Shown piece by piece: positions 50,282 through 58,945 of a DNA stretch of 64,000 nucleotides. The position numbers were made by a program, and so were the translations under genes. The stretch is from Pseudomonas flexibilis (GTDB lineage: Bacteria > Pseudomonadota > Gammaproteobacteria > Pseudomonadales > Pseudomonadaceae): assembly GCF_000802425.1 (NCBI RefSeq), contig NZ_JRUD01000002.1:124001-188000 (forward strand). The letters run 5' to 3'. The notes beneath the pieces were generated by a model, which saw nothing but the letters and a program-made list of their open reading frames with translations, searched no databases and was not told the origin of the DNA. Each line of letters begins with the position of its first letter. The stretch's first letter is position 1.

Positions 50282-52639
50282 TTAAGCCCGTTGTGCCTGC
50301 CATGCGCAATCGGCAGCCGGCCGCGGCCGGGCGAACAGGAAACCCTGCAGACGATGGCAGCCGTTGAGGCGCAGGAAGGCCGCCTGCCGTTCGTTTTCCA
50401 CGCCTTCGGCGACCACTTCCAGACCCAGTTGCGCGGCCATGGTCAGGATGCCGCGTACCAGCGCCACAGAGCGCGGGTTTTCGGGGAGTTCGGCGACGAA
50501 CTGGCGGTCGATCTTCAGGCCGTCGAAGCGGAACTTCTGCAGGTAGGTGAGCGAGGAATAACCCGTGCCGAAGTCGTCGAGGTACAGCGGCAGCCCGATC
50601 TCCTTCAGGCGGCGCAAGGTTTCCTGCACGCTGCCGTCGGACTCCAGCAGCGCGCTTTCGGTCAGTTCCAGCTCGATCAGTTCGGCCGGCGCGCCTTCCT
50701 CGGCAAGGATGCCGGTGAGGATTTCCGCCAGGTTCGGCTGACGGAAGTCCAGCGGCGAGAGGTTGACCGCCACGCGCAGCTTCAGACCCTGGGCGGACCA
50801 CTGTACGGCCTGCCGGCAGGCCTGGCGGAACACCCAGCGCGACACGTCGCGGATCATGCCGGTGTCTTCGAGTACCGGGATGAACTGCAGCGGCGACACC
50901 AGGCCGCGACTCGGCGAGCGCCAGCGCAGCAGCGCCTCCACCGAGCGGGGGCGGTTGTCGTTGTCCACTTGGGGCTGGTAGTGCAGCTCGAACTCCTCGC
51001 GGGCGATGGCCAGGCGCAGTTCGTCTTCCATGCGCTGGCGCTCCTCCGCCTCGGCCGCCAGTTGGCTGTCGAAACAGGCCAGCCGGTTGCGGCCCTCGGT
51101 CTTGGCGCGTAGCAGCGCCAGGTCGGCCTGCTTGAGCAGTTCGCTGCCTGTGCCGCCGCGCCCGGTGTGCTGGGTGATGCCGAGGCTGGCGGTGATGTAC
51201 AGCGAGTACTGACGGGCCTGGAACGGCTGGCGCAGGGCCTCCAGCAGGCGCTCGCCCAGCCCCACGGCGGCGGCGCTGTCGCGGCCGTCGAGCAGGAACA
51301 GGAACTCGTCGCCGCCCAGGCGCGCCAGCAGGTCGCGGGGGCTGGCGTACAGTCGCAGGCGGTCCGCCACCGCGCGCAGCAGCTGGTCGCCGATGTCGTG
51401 GCCGAGGCTGTCGTTGATGCGTTTGAAGTGGTCGATATTGAGGAACAGCAGGCTGAGCGGGCCGCCCCGGGCGAGCAGCTCGTCGAGACGGATAAGCAGG
51501 TGATTGCGGTTGGCCACTTCGGTCAGCTGGTCGAAGTTGGCCAGATGGCGCAGGCGCTGCTCGGCGCGCTTGCGATCACCGATATCGTGCAGCAGCAACA
51601 GGTGGAACGCCTGGCCGTTGCGCTCGAAAGGTGTGCAGGAGCCTTCCAGCGACAACGGCCGGTCGCCGCAGCGGACGGTGATCTCCTGCTGCTGGCGGGG
51701 CCGCTCCTGCAGCTGGCGCCAGTTCGGCTCGCCCAGCAACGCCTGGCTGGGCAGCTCGGCCAGGCTACGCAGCGAGCGGCCGAACAGGCGGCCTGCGGCC
51801 GGGTTGGCCTCTTCCACACGCCCGTCGGCATCGATGATCAGCATGGCAATCGGCGCCGCGCTGACCAGATTGCGCAGCAGTTGCTCACTGTCGCGCAAGG
51901 CAGTCTGGTTTTCGCCGAGCTGCTGGATCATCTGATTGAAGTTCTCGGCCAGGCGGCTGATCTCGTCGCGCCCGCCAACGCTGGCCTGGGCATTGCTGTC
52001 GCCACTGGCGTAGCGCTGCACGGCCGTGCTGATGACGCCCAGCCGGCGGGTCACCAGGCGGCCGTATAAAAGGTTGAGCAGCAGGCCGAGTAGCAGCAAC
52101 AGACCTAGGGTCTGGGTCAGGGACATCCAGGCGTTGGAGCGGCGCTGGTCGAGATGCTGTTCGTAGTCGAGGCTGACCAGCAGGTTGTTGCGCAGCAACT
52201 GCCCCTGCGCATAGGTGTGAACCAGTGGATAGCTGGCCAGATAACGACGCTCCTGCAGCGGCTGCCATCGCGAGCGGTCGCCGCCGAGCAGGGTCTGCAG
52301 CGTGCCTGCATCGCCCAGCTGTTCGCCGGGATCCAGGCCCAGGCGACTGGCGGCGATCACCCGTTGGCGGTCGTCGATGACCATGGCCCAGCGCACCCCG
52401 GGCAGGCTGCCGAGGTCCGCCAGCACGCTCTGCAACTCGTCGGTGCGGCGCTGGCGCAGGTGATCGCTGGCGCTGCTCTGCACCAGGATGAGGATCTGCT
52501 CGGTGTAGCGCTTGAGGTCTTCCTCGGCCAGGCGCGCGGTACGCGGCAGGTGCAGGCCGATCATCAGCAGGATGTAGAGACCGGCGAACAGCCCCAGCAA
52601 CAGGGGCAGGGACTTGCGCAGCGACAAGCGGGTCAGCAT
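50282..52639 (-). CDS. Dual GGDEF-EAL c-di-GMP enzyme with periplasmic sensor
   Basis: A 785-residue inner membrane protein: TM1 (residues about 12-30), a periplasmic domain of some 140 residues, TM2 (about 176-195), HAMP, PAS (about 255-370; MLIIDADGRVEEANPAAGRLFG), GGDEF (RLGGDEFLFLLDG, intact), and EAL with EALLRW, NLSPLDFRQ, ELTESALLES, DDFGTGYSSLTYL and AEGVEN, so the phosphodiesterase residues are intact. Net activity cannot be read. ATG 52639 overlaps the stop of an upstream solute-binding lipoprotein, so the two are made together. Confidence 0.93.
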   Translation of the reverse strand: MLTRLSLRKSLPLLLGLFAGLYILLMIGLHLPRTARLAEEDLKRYTEQILILVQSSASDHLRQRRTDELQSVLADLGSLPGVRWAMVIDDRQRVIAASRLGLDPGEQLGDAGTLQTLLGGDRSRWQPLQERRYLASYPLVHTYAQGQLLRNNLLVSLDYEQHLDQRRSNAWMSLTQTLGLLLLLGLLLNLLYGRLVTRRLGVISTAVQRYASGDSNAQASVGGRDEISRLAENFNQMIQQLGENQTALRDSEQLLRNLVSAAPIAMLIIDADGRVEEANPAAGRLFGRSLRSLAELPSQALLGEPNWRQLQERPRQQQEITVRCGDRPLSLEGSCTPFERNGQAFHLLLLHDIGDRKRAEQRLRHLANFDQLTEVANRNHLLIRLDELLARGGPLSLLFLNIDHFKRINDSLGHDIGDQLLRAVADRLRLYASPRDLLARLGGDEFLFLLDGRDSAAAVGLGERLLEALRQPFQARQYSLYITASLGITQHTGRGGTGSELLKQADLALLRAKTEGRNRLACFDSQLAAEAEERQRMEDELRLAIAREEFELHYQPQVDNDNRPRSVEALLRWRSPSRGLVSPLQFIPVLEDTGMIRDVSRWVFRQACRQAVQWSAQGLKLRVAVNLSPLDFRQPNLAEILTGILAEEGAPAELIELELTESALLESDGSVQETLRRLKEIGLPLYLDDFGTGYSSLTYLQKFRFDGLKIDRQFVAELPENPRSVALVRGILTMAAQLGLEVVAEGVENERQAAFLRLNGCHRLQGFLFARPRPAADCAWQAQRA

Positions 52640-53562
52640 GCGGACACCCCGCAGTCGAGCAGGCGTTGGTAGTCCAGTGGGCCGGCCAAGAGGGCGCGTT
52701 CCAGTTGGTAGTCATGGGTCCAGTGCAGACTCTTGAGCAGCTGGCCGCTTTCGTAGAACTGCCGGTTAAGGGCCAGATCGCCCATCAGCAGGCCCTCGCG
52801 GGTCAGGCGCAGGGCTTCTTCGTCCAGGCCCAGGCGGCGCATCAGTACACCATCAATGTAATCGGGGGATTGGCGCCAGCGCGCCAGGCTTTCGTGCCAG
52901 AGGGCCTGCAGACGGCGACGCGCTTGCGGGCTGACGCGCGTGCGGTCGACCACCAGCACGTCGATGATCTCATTGGGCAGGTCACGGCTGTCCATCAGGC
53001 GTCGGGCGCCGAGCGCCTGTAAGGCGGGCCCTTCCGAGGCAAAGGTGATGACCGCGTCGAGCGTCCCTTCCTGCATCGCGCTGCGATGTTCCTGCACGGG
53101 TAGGCTGACCACGTGCAACTGATCGTGACGCAGCCCGGCGCGGTCGAGCATCCGGGCCAGAAAGAAGGCGCCCAGGGCCGAGTCCTCCACGCCGACGCGC
53201 TTGTCGCGCAGGTCGGCCGGTTCGCGCAGCGGCGGCATGCCGTAGAGCACATCGGCGCCCGCGGAAATATCCGTGATCAGCAGGATTTCCAGGTCGTGGC
53301 CGTTGGCCATTAAGCGCAGGGTTTCGTCCACGGTGAGCATGGCCGCGTCGAGCAGGCCGTTGCGAAAGGCGCGCAGCACCCCGCTGGAACTCGGATATTC
53401 CAGCAGCCGGAAACCCGAGGGTTCCAGCCAGCGCAGGTCGTCGGCGACGTACAGGGGGCCGTAACCCAGCCAGCGATTACTGCCGATGCGCAGGTCATCG
53501 GTGTTGTCGCTGCACCCGAACAGAGCGCTGCAGAGGAGGACGAGGAGACAGAGGCGACGCAT
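52633..53562 (-). CDS. Solute-binding lipoprotein (NMT1/ThiY/SsuA-like)
   Basis: A 309-residue periplasmic binding protein: lipobox LFGC (Cys17), then DLRIGSNRWLGYGPLYVADDLRW, the typical start of the THI5/NMT1 and SsuA-like group. ADLRDKRVGVEDSALGAFFL and the Ile/Leu-rich middle complete the two-lobed fold. There is no ABC permease or ATPase gene nearby. Its gene overlaps the start of the GGDEF-EAL gene (ATGCTGA), suggesting a role as its ligand sensor in place of transport. Ligand unknown. Asp19 follows Ser at +2. Confidence 0.88.
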   Translation of the reverse strand: MRRLCLLVLLCSALFGCSDNTDDLRIGSNRWLGYGPLYVADDLRWLEPSGFRLLEYPSSSGVLRAFRNGLLDAAMLTVDETLRLMANGHDLEILLITDISAGADVLYGMPPLREPADLRDKRVGVEDSALGAFFLARMLDRAGLRHDQLHVVSLPVQEHRSAMQEGTLDAVITFASEGPALQALGARRLMDSRDLPNEIIDVLVVDRTRVSPQARRRLQALWHESLARWRQSPDYIDGVLMRRLGLDEEALRLTREGLLMGDLALNRQFYESGQLLKSLHWTHDYQLERALLAGPLDYQRLLDCGVSAC

Positions 53563-53729
53563 AGCGAAATTCCGTTCCGCTGACTTCAGGTCATAGCCTA
53601 TAGCCAAGTGCCATCATGGCGAAAGCGTTTCCCACCTCAACGACCTGCTGGCGAAGTGGCAGAACCCATTCTAATGGGCGCCACTCCGCAGGTGAGCCCT
53701 GCCAGACTGCGGCGTTGCGCCGCAAGCTT

Positions 53730-54380
53730 TCAGAACCAGCGATCGTTGCGTTTACGGCCGCGGGTCAGGGCCGGTAGCACCAGGCCGAGCAGCAGACCGG
53801 CACCGGCGATACCGCCGCCGTAGACCATGTAGTCCATCAGCAGCTGGTTCTTTTCATCGCCCAGGCGCTCACGGGCGGTGCGCAGGTCCGCCTGGGCCTG
53901 GGCCAGCTCCGCGCTGAGTGCCTTGCGCTGCGCTTCCAGCTCGTCGATCAATGCCTTGCGGGAGTCCAGGGTTTCCTGCATGCCCTGCACGCGGGTCTTC
54001 CAGGTGTTCTCGATGCCGCCCAGGCGCTCGCGCAGGTCGGTCACTTCCTGCTCCAGCGCAGGCAGGCGCTCGAACTGGCTGGGGCTGTCCTGCAGATCGC
54101 GGCTGGGAATCCACACGGTCTCGCCGGACTCGGTACGAATCTGGCTGTAGGTGCCCTGCGTGGTGAGCAAGGTGACCTTCTGGCCGGACTTCAGGGCGCC
54201 AACAATGCGATAGCCATCGGTGGGACCGCTGCGCACGAAGGTATTCAGGCTGTCGTTGACCCAGCGGTCGGCCGGAGCGGCCTGCACCTGGGACACGACG
54301 CCCAGCGCCAGCAGGCCGAACACGCCACCCAGGGCGCGGCGCGAAAAGGAGAGGGAGCGGGCGGAAGGATGACGGGACAT
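53730..54380 (-). CDS. SH3-domain, coiled-coil, membrane protein (TIGR04211-like)
   Basis: A 216-residue protein: signal peptide ending VQAAPADRW, a bacterial SH3 domain (about residues 35-95; LNTFVRSGPTDGYRIVGALKSGQKV in parts), a long coiled coil (100-175; RERLGGIENTWK, LEAQRKALSAELAQAQADL) and a C-terminal helix GGGIAGAGLLLGLVLPAL with a basic tail. The layout matches the TIGR04211/YgiM family, of unknown role in the envelope. ATG 54380 or 54386. Confidence 0.88.
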   Translation of the reverse strand: MSRHPSARSLSFSRRALGGVFGLLALGVVSQVQAAPADRWVNDSLNTFVRSGPTDGYRIVGALKSGQKVTLLTTQGTYSQIRTESGETVWIPSRDLQDSPSQFERLPALEQEVTDLRERLGGIENTWKTRVQGMQETLDSRKALIDELEAQRKALSAELAQAQADLRTARERLGDEKNQLLMDYMVYGGGIAGAGLLLGLVLPALTRGRKRNDRWF

Positions 54381-54659
54381 GTACATACGAACTTCACATG
54401 TTGAGGAAACGGAAAGCCCGACGAACGGACCGGCGAAAAGGGCGGTTAGTCTACCCGGCTTCAATGGCGCTGCGAGTAGACCATGGTGTCCCGGGAGCGA
54501 CGAGTGGCTGGGAACGCAGGAAACCGGAAAAGTTCCCGAGCAGGGATTGGGCTTTGGTCGAGCATGGTGCGCACGGCATCACCTTTTTCCGGCTCGCTAT
54601 GGCAAAAGGCTTACAAGCGCGCGCTGCGTATCACTCTATGGGGCTGCCGCCCTGTCGCG

Positions 54660-54778
54660 CAGAATAGGCCTCGCTGCAGCACAGGATGTGCTCGGATCAA
54701 GGAAGATGGCCAGGACAGGACGTCACCCGACAGGATGTCGGATGGCCAATAAAAGAACCCGCTTCGGCGGGTTTTTTA
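54660..54778 (+). ncRNA. Candidate Rsm-type small RNA (RsmA/CsrA sponge)
   Basis: An intergenic region with no plausible gene but strong structure. Two hairpins present AGGAT in the loop: AGCAC-AGGAT-GTGCT (54678-54692) and CCGAC-AGGAT-GTCGG (54727-54741). Further unpaired GGA motifs lie between (CTCGGATC, CAAGGAAG, CCAGGACAGGACG) and after (GTCGGATGG), making at least seven, with TGGCCA boxes bracketing the second hairpin. A strong terminator (54756-54777) ends it. This is how RsmY/Z/X RNAs, which titrate RsmA, are built. The 5' end and promoter are not determined; a full GacA site (TGTAAG-N6-CTTACA) was not found. Confidence 0.65.
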
Positions 54779-54780
54779 TT
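54749..54780. terminator. Strong bidirectional terminator
   Basis: AACCCGC-TTCG-GCGGGTT stem-loop with seven base pairs and a stable UUCG loop, flanked by AATAAAA and TTTTTTATT, so it works on either strand. It ends the candidate small RNA. Confidence 0.92.
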
Positions 54781-54819
54781 GGCAAAGAAATGCCGACTGT
54801 ATTTCGATTTCACAGGCAT

Positions 54820-54847
54820 AAAAAAGCCGGCCTCGTGGGCCGGCTTT
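54820..54847 (-). terminator. Terminator of ppa
   Basis: On the minus strand AAGCCGGCC ... GGCCGGCTT forms a 9-bp stem followed by TTTTTTA. It lies 17 bases downstream of the ppa stop. Confidence 0.92.
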
Positions 54848-54863
54848 CCGTTGGTGCTCCGAC

Positions 54864-55391
54864 TTACTTCTGGTAAGCCTCGGCAGCCTTGATGATGGCG
54901 GCGCGGGCGGCATCGGCGCCTTCCCAGCCTTCAACCTTGACCCACTTGCCCTTCTCCAGATCCTTGTAGTTCTCGAAGAAGTGCTTGATCTGCTCGATCA
55001 GCAGCGGGGGCAGGTCGGTGTATTCCTTCACGTCCTTGTACAGCTGGGTCAGCTTGTCGTGCGGGACGGCGATCAGCTTGGCGTCGCCGCCGGCTTCGTC
55101 GGTCATGTTCAGCACGCCGACCGGACGGCAGCGGATCACGGAGCCCGGAGCGACCGGATACGGGGTCACCACCAGCACGTCCAGCGGGTCGCCGTCGTCG
55201 GCCAGGGTGTGCGGGATGAAACCGTAGTTGGCCGGGTAGAACATCGGGGTGGCCATGAAACGGTCGACGAACAGGCAGTCGGTGTCGTGATCGATTTCGT
55301 ACTTGATCGGCGCGTGGTTGGCCGGAATCTCGATGGCGACATAGATGTCGTTCGGCAGGTCTTTGCCGGCGGGCAGGTTGCTGTAGCTCAT
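54864..55391 (-). CDS. ppa: Inorganic pyrophosphatase
   Basis: A 175-residue class I pyrophosphatase hydrolysing PPi to phosphate. The active-site segment is [11 protein letters not shown] (metal-binding aspartates), with [15 protein letters not shown] and [15 protein letters not shown] upstream and [15 protein letters not shown]-like [17 protein letters not shown] downstream. ATG 55391 ([12 protein letters not shown]) is the family start; GAGCCGCC lies upstream. Confidence 0.97.
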   Translation of the reverse strand: MSYSNLPAGKDLPNDIYVAIEIPANHAPIKYEIDHDTDCLFVDRFMATPMFYPANYGFIPHTLADDGDPLDVLVVTPYPVAPGSVIRCRPVGVLNMTDEAGGDAKLIAVPHDKLTQLYKDVKEYTDLPPLLIEQIKHFFENYKDLEKGKWVKVEGWEGADAARAAIIKAAEAYQK

Positions 55392-55469
55392 GAAGGCGGC
55401 TCCGTGTTCGGCCGAGGTGGCCGGGGGCGAAAAAAGTGGCGGGATTATAGGGGCAATCACCGACGCGCG

Positions 55470-56288
55470 CTATCGAGAGGCGGGTTCCTGATAGTCGGGA
55501 TGTCGTCTCTGCAGCGTACGCAGCCGGGTCAGCGGGTCCTGGCGGTAGAACAGACTCAGCTGCCGGTAGACCTCCGGGAAGGCCTCGTGCAGGAGGTCCG
55601 GCGCGGTGAAGAAGTATTCGCTGGTGACGGCGAAGAACTCGGCCGGGTTTTCCGCCGCGTAGGGATCGATCGGGGTGTGCGCGTGCGGATTGGCATCCAG
55701 GGTGGCGTTCATGGCGTCATAGGCGGACTGCAGGGTGCTGGCCCAGTCGGCCAGGCGCATGTCGCCGTGCAGGGGTGGCAAGCCGTTGGCGTCGCCGTTG
55801 AGCATGTCCAGCTTGTGGGCCAGCTCGTGGATGACCAGGTTGTAGGCGTCCCAGCCGCCGCTTTCCTGCACGCCGGGCCAGGCGAGGATCACCGGGCCGC
55901 GGTGCCAGGCTTCGCCACTGCGCGCCTCTTCATATATATGTTCGACGCCGCTGGCGTCCCGGTGCTTCTGCGGGCTGACAAAGTCGTCCGGGTACAGCAC
56001 CAGCTCATGGAAGCCCTGGTACCAGTCCAGGTCGGGGAGGTTCAGCAGCGGCAGTTGCGCCTGGGCTGCCAGGCGCAGGCGCGCGAAGGCGTCCATCTGC
56101 ACGCCCGGCAGGGCGGTCAGGTGCTTGGCGTGCAGGAAGAGGATGCAGCGTTCGCCAAGCAACCGGCGCTCGGCATCGTTCAGGCCGTCGAGGATCGGCA
56201 GGCTGTCGAGCACCTGTTGCCACAGTTGGTGATCGAGAGGGTGGCGGGCTAGCAGGCGGCGACGGCGCCAGGCGCGAAATGACCACAT
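55470..56288 (-). CDS. mtfA: MtfA-like zinc peptidase (M90)
   Basis: A 272-residue zinc peptidase: HELAHKLDMLNG carries the HExxH zinc site, with ENPAEFFAVTSEYFF supplying the third ligand region. The E. coli protein binds the Mlc repressor and regulates ptsG, but Pseudomonas lacks the same system and the partner is unknown. Start ATG 56288 gives MWSFRAWRRRR, a basic N-terminus. Confidence 0.93.
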   Translation of the reverse strand: MWSFRAWRRRRLLARHPLDHQLWQQVLDSLPILDGLNDAERRLLGERCILFLHAKHLTALPGVQMDAFARLRLAAQAQLPLLNLPDLDWYQGFHELVLYPDDFVSPQKHRDASGVEHIYEEARSGEAWHRGPVILAWPGVQESGGWDAYNLVIHELAHKLDMLNGDANGLPPLHGDMRLADWASTLQSAYDAMNATLDANPHAHTPIDPYAAENPAEFFAVTSEYFFTAPDLLHEAFPEVYRQLSLFYRQDPLTRLRTLQRRHPDYQEPASR

Positions 56289-56752
56289 GGGAGCGGAGGG
56301 CGGCGTAATGGGAGGGCCACCTTAAGCAAGCGGCGCGGTGACGGCAAGGGGAGCCCGGCTCTGCCGGCCGATAGCCGTTGCAGAGCCTGCTCGGGAGTCC
56401 GGTATAGGCACCGGCGGATCGGGGACGCGCGCAGCCTCGTGAGCCTTGGCGTACTCCCCCGGACGGGTACCTGACCGAACCTGCCGGCGAGAGCGGCGCA
56501 AGGGTAACAGCTGTGACCGGCGGGTCAATCGATACCTTCGAACAGCTGTTTGAAAGAATCCGCCGAACGGTCATGCCGCCCCTCGTCGGCATCCGAATCG
56601 CTCTGGAACGCGCGTTCTACGCGGTCGCTCGGCGACTGACGAGGGATAGCAAAGCCGCTGCGCCTTGTATTCGACTTACGTCGTAGGTGCATTTTTTGCT
56701 CAGTCGTTAGAATGCCGCCTCAATTCCACCCCGGTAGCCAGAGAGTCCGCAC
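56289..56752. other. 464-base gap with no convincing gene
   Basis: Between mtfA (leftward) and the CoA-transferase gene (rightward). It holds a GC-rich stretch and twin ACAGCTGT palindromes at 56507-56514 and 56542-56549, 35 bases apart. No ribosome binding site with a credible ORF was found. It most likely contains the promoter and leader of the CoA-transferase gene; a TAGAAT hexamer at 56708-56713 could be its -10. Confidence 0.5.
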
Positions 56753-58237
56753 ATGCATACCGATCGCATCCGCCTGTCTTCTCTTCACAGCAAAGTCATG
56801 AGCGCCGAGCAGGCTGCTGCCTTGATTCAGGACGGCATGACAGTCGGTATGAGCGGATTCACCCGTGCCGGCGAAGCCAAGGCGGTGCCCATGGCGCTGG
56901 CCGAGCGCGCCAAGAAGACCCCGATGAAGATCAACCTCTTCACCGGCGCCAGCCTGGGTAACGATCTGGACAAGGTCATGACCGAAGCCGGCCTGCTGGC
57001 CCGTCGCTCGCCGTTCCAGGCCGATGCCACCCTGCGCAAGGCGATCAACGCCGGCGAGGTGATGTTCTTCGACCAGCACCTGTCCCACACCGTGGAGATG
57101 ATGCGCAACAAGCAGCTGAAGAAGCCGGAAGTCGCCATCATCGAAGCCGTTGCCATCACCGAGCAGGGGCACATCGTGCCGACCACCTCGCTGGGCAACT
57201 CCGCCAGCTTCGCGCTGTTCGCCGACAAGGTCATCGTCGAGCTGAACCTGGCACACAACCCGAACCTGGAAGGTCTGCACGACGTCTACATCCCGACCTA
57301 TCGCCCGAACCGTCAGCCGATTCCGCTGCTGAAGGTCGACGACCGCATCGGCACCACCGCCATCCCGGTCGACCCAGCGAAGATCGCCGCCATCGTGGTC
57401 ACCAACCAGCCGGACTCCTACTCGACCGTCACCCCGCCGGACGAAGAAACCGCCGCTATTGCCAGCCACCTGATCAAGTTCCTCGAGAACGAAGTCGAAG
57501 CCGGCAACCTGCCGCGCAACCTCGGTCCGCTGCAGGCCGGTATCGGCAACATTGCCAACGCCGTGCTGACCGGCCTGAAGGACTCCCCCTTCGAGGACCT
57601 GGTGATGTACTCCGAAGTGCTGCAGGACTGCACCATCGAGCTGATCGATGCCGGCAAGATGAAGTTCGCCTCGGGCTGCTCCATCACCCTGTCCGAGCGC
57701 TGCAACGACCGCGTGTTCGGCAACATGGAGAAGTACAAGGACAAGCTGGTGCTGCGTCCGCAGGAAATCTCCAACCATCCGGAAATCGTCCGTCGCATCG
57801 GCATCATCGGCATCAACACCCCGCTGGAGTTCGACATCTACGGCAACGTCAACTCCACCCATGTGGGCGGCACCAAGATGATGAACGGCATAGGCGGTTC
57901 GGGCGACTTCGCCCGCCACGCACTGGCCATCTTCGTCACCAAGTCCACCGCGAAGGACGGCAAGATCTCCTCCGTGGTACCGATGGTTTCCCACGTCGAC
58001 CACACCGAACATGACGTGGACATCGTGGTGACCGAACAGGGCCTGGCCGACCTGCGTGGCCTGGCGCCGCGCGAGCGCGCCCGCGTGATCATCGACAACT
58101 GCGTGCACCCCAGCTACCGCGACAAGCTGAACGACTACTTCGAGCGCGCCTGCGCCAAGGGCGGTCAGACCCCGCACATCCTGCGCGAAGCGCTGGAGTG
58201 GCACATCCAGCTGGAAGAAACCGGCTCGATGCTGTAA
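56753..58237 (+). CDS. Acetyl-CoA hydrolase/succinyl-CoA:acetate CoA-transferase
   Basis: A 494-residue class I CoA-transferase of the ScpC/AarC family (acetyl-CoA hydrolase/transferase). It begins MHTDRIRLSSLHSKVMSAEQAA; the N-terminal domain has DGMTVGMSGFTRAGEAK and the C-terminal domain GTKMMNGIGGSGDFARHALA with the family's GGSGDF loop and VVTEQGLADLRGL. The catalytic glutamate is expected in LVMYSEVLQDCTIELID. It shuttles CoA between acetate, succinate and propionate. Codon use here is less GC-rich at a few positions than neighbours, suggesting high expression. Terminator follows at 58256. Confidence 0.93.
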   Translation: MHTDRIRLSSLHSKVMSAEQAAALIQDGMTVGMSGFTRAGEAKAVPMALAERAKKTPMKINLFTGASLGNDLDKVMTEAGLLARRSPFQADATLRKAINAGEVMFFDQHLSHTVEMMRNKQLKKPEVAIIEAVAITEQGHIVPTTSLGNSASFALFADKVIVELNLAHNPNLEGLHDVYIPTYRPNRQPIPLLKVDDRIGTTAIPVDPAKIAAIVVTNQPDSYSTVTPPDEETAAIASHLIKFLENEVEAGNLPRNLGPLQAGIGNIANAVLTGLKDSPFEDLVMYSEVLQDCTIELIDAGKMKFASGCSITLSERCNDRVFGNMEKYKDKLVLRPQEISNHPEIVRRIGIIGINTPLEFDIYGNVNSTHVGGTKMMNGIGGSGDFARHALAIFVTKSTAKDGKISSVVPMVSHVDHTEHDVDIVVTEQGLADLRGLAPRERARVIIDNCVHPSYRDKLNDYFERACAKGGQTPHILREALEWHIQLEETGSML

Positions 58238-58255
58238 GCGCGCACCGCACGGCGA

Positions 58256-58287
58256 AGGCCCCGATGAGTGATCATCGGGGCCTTTTT
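58256..58287 (+). terminator. Terminator of the CoA-transferase gene
   Basis: AGGCCCCGATGA-GTGA-TCATCGGGGCCT, a 12-bp perfect stem with a tetraloop, then TTTTTCG. It starts 18 bases after the stop. Confidence 0.95.
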
Positions 58288-58381
58288 CGTTAGGGTGACT
58301 GGCGAACCGGCACCCGCCGGCCGCCGGGCTTGGCCTGAGCGAGCCGAGCGCCTACAGTGGGGCGCTGCAGCAGGAGTCGTT

Positions 58382-58945
58382 ATGCGCGTGGATACGTCTA
58401 CCGGATGGGTCAGCGGGATTCGCCACTGCCCCTCGCCCAACTACAACCAGCGTCCGCACGGGGAAGTTTCCCTGTTGGTGATCCATAACATCAGCCTGCC
58501 GCCCGGGCAGTTCGGTACCGGCAAGGTGCAGGCATTCTTCGGCAATCAGCTGGTGGCCGAGGAGCATCCCTACTTCGCGGAGATCTGCCAACTGCAGGTG
58601 TCCGCGCACTTTCTGATCGAGCGTGATGGCGCCGTCACCCAGTTCGTGTCCTGCCTGGACCGTGCCTGGCACGCCGGTGTGTCGCAGTTCCAGGGGCGCG
58701 ACAACTGCAACGATTTCTCCCTGGGCATCGAGCTGGAAGGTACCGATGAACAGCCGTACACGGATCAGCAGTACCAGGCGCTCATCGAGCTGACCGAGCG
58801 CTTGCGACAGGCCTGGCCGGCCATTACCGTCGAGCGCATCTGCGGGCACTGCGACATCGCGCCGGGACGCAAGACCGATCCCGGCCCCGCCTTCGACTGG
58901 GCGCGCCTGCGCGCCGCCCTGGAAGTACGAGGAACCTGGGTATGA
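58382..58945 (+). CDS. ampD: 1,6-anhydro-MurNAc-L-Ala amidase AmpD
   Basis: A 187-residue cytoplasmic zinc amidase that removes peptides from recycled anhydro-muropeptides and thereby keeps AmpR-controlled beta-lactamase low. The start MRVDTSTGWVSGIRHCPSPNYNQRP is typical. Zinc ligands are in VIHNISLP, and in GHCDIAPGRKTDPGPAF with its histidine and aspartate. ATG 58382 follows AGGAG. It overlaps ampE by 4 bases (ATGA). No ampC/ampR here. Confidence 0.96.
   Translation: MRVDTSTGWVSGIRHCPSPNYNQRPHGEVSLLVIHNISLPPGQFGTGKVQAFFGNQLVAEEHPYFAEICQLQVSAHFLIERDGAVTQFVSCLDRAWHAGVSQFQGRDNCNDFSLGIELEGTDEQPYTDQQYQALIELTERLRQAWPAITVERICGHCDIAPGRKTDPGPAFDWARLRAALEVRGTWV

Noticed and set aside
54598-54615. 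Possible GacA box (TGTAAG-N6-CTTACA) for the small RNA
   Set aside because: Only the CTTACA half is present; the left half reads TATGGC and the distance to the RNA is shorter than in known rsm promoters.
54379-54876. Overlapping plus-strand frames covering the ppa upstream gap
   Set aside because: No conserved motif, and they run straight through the terminator and the structured small RNA candidate.
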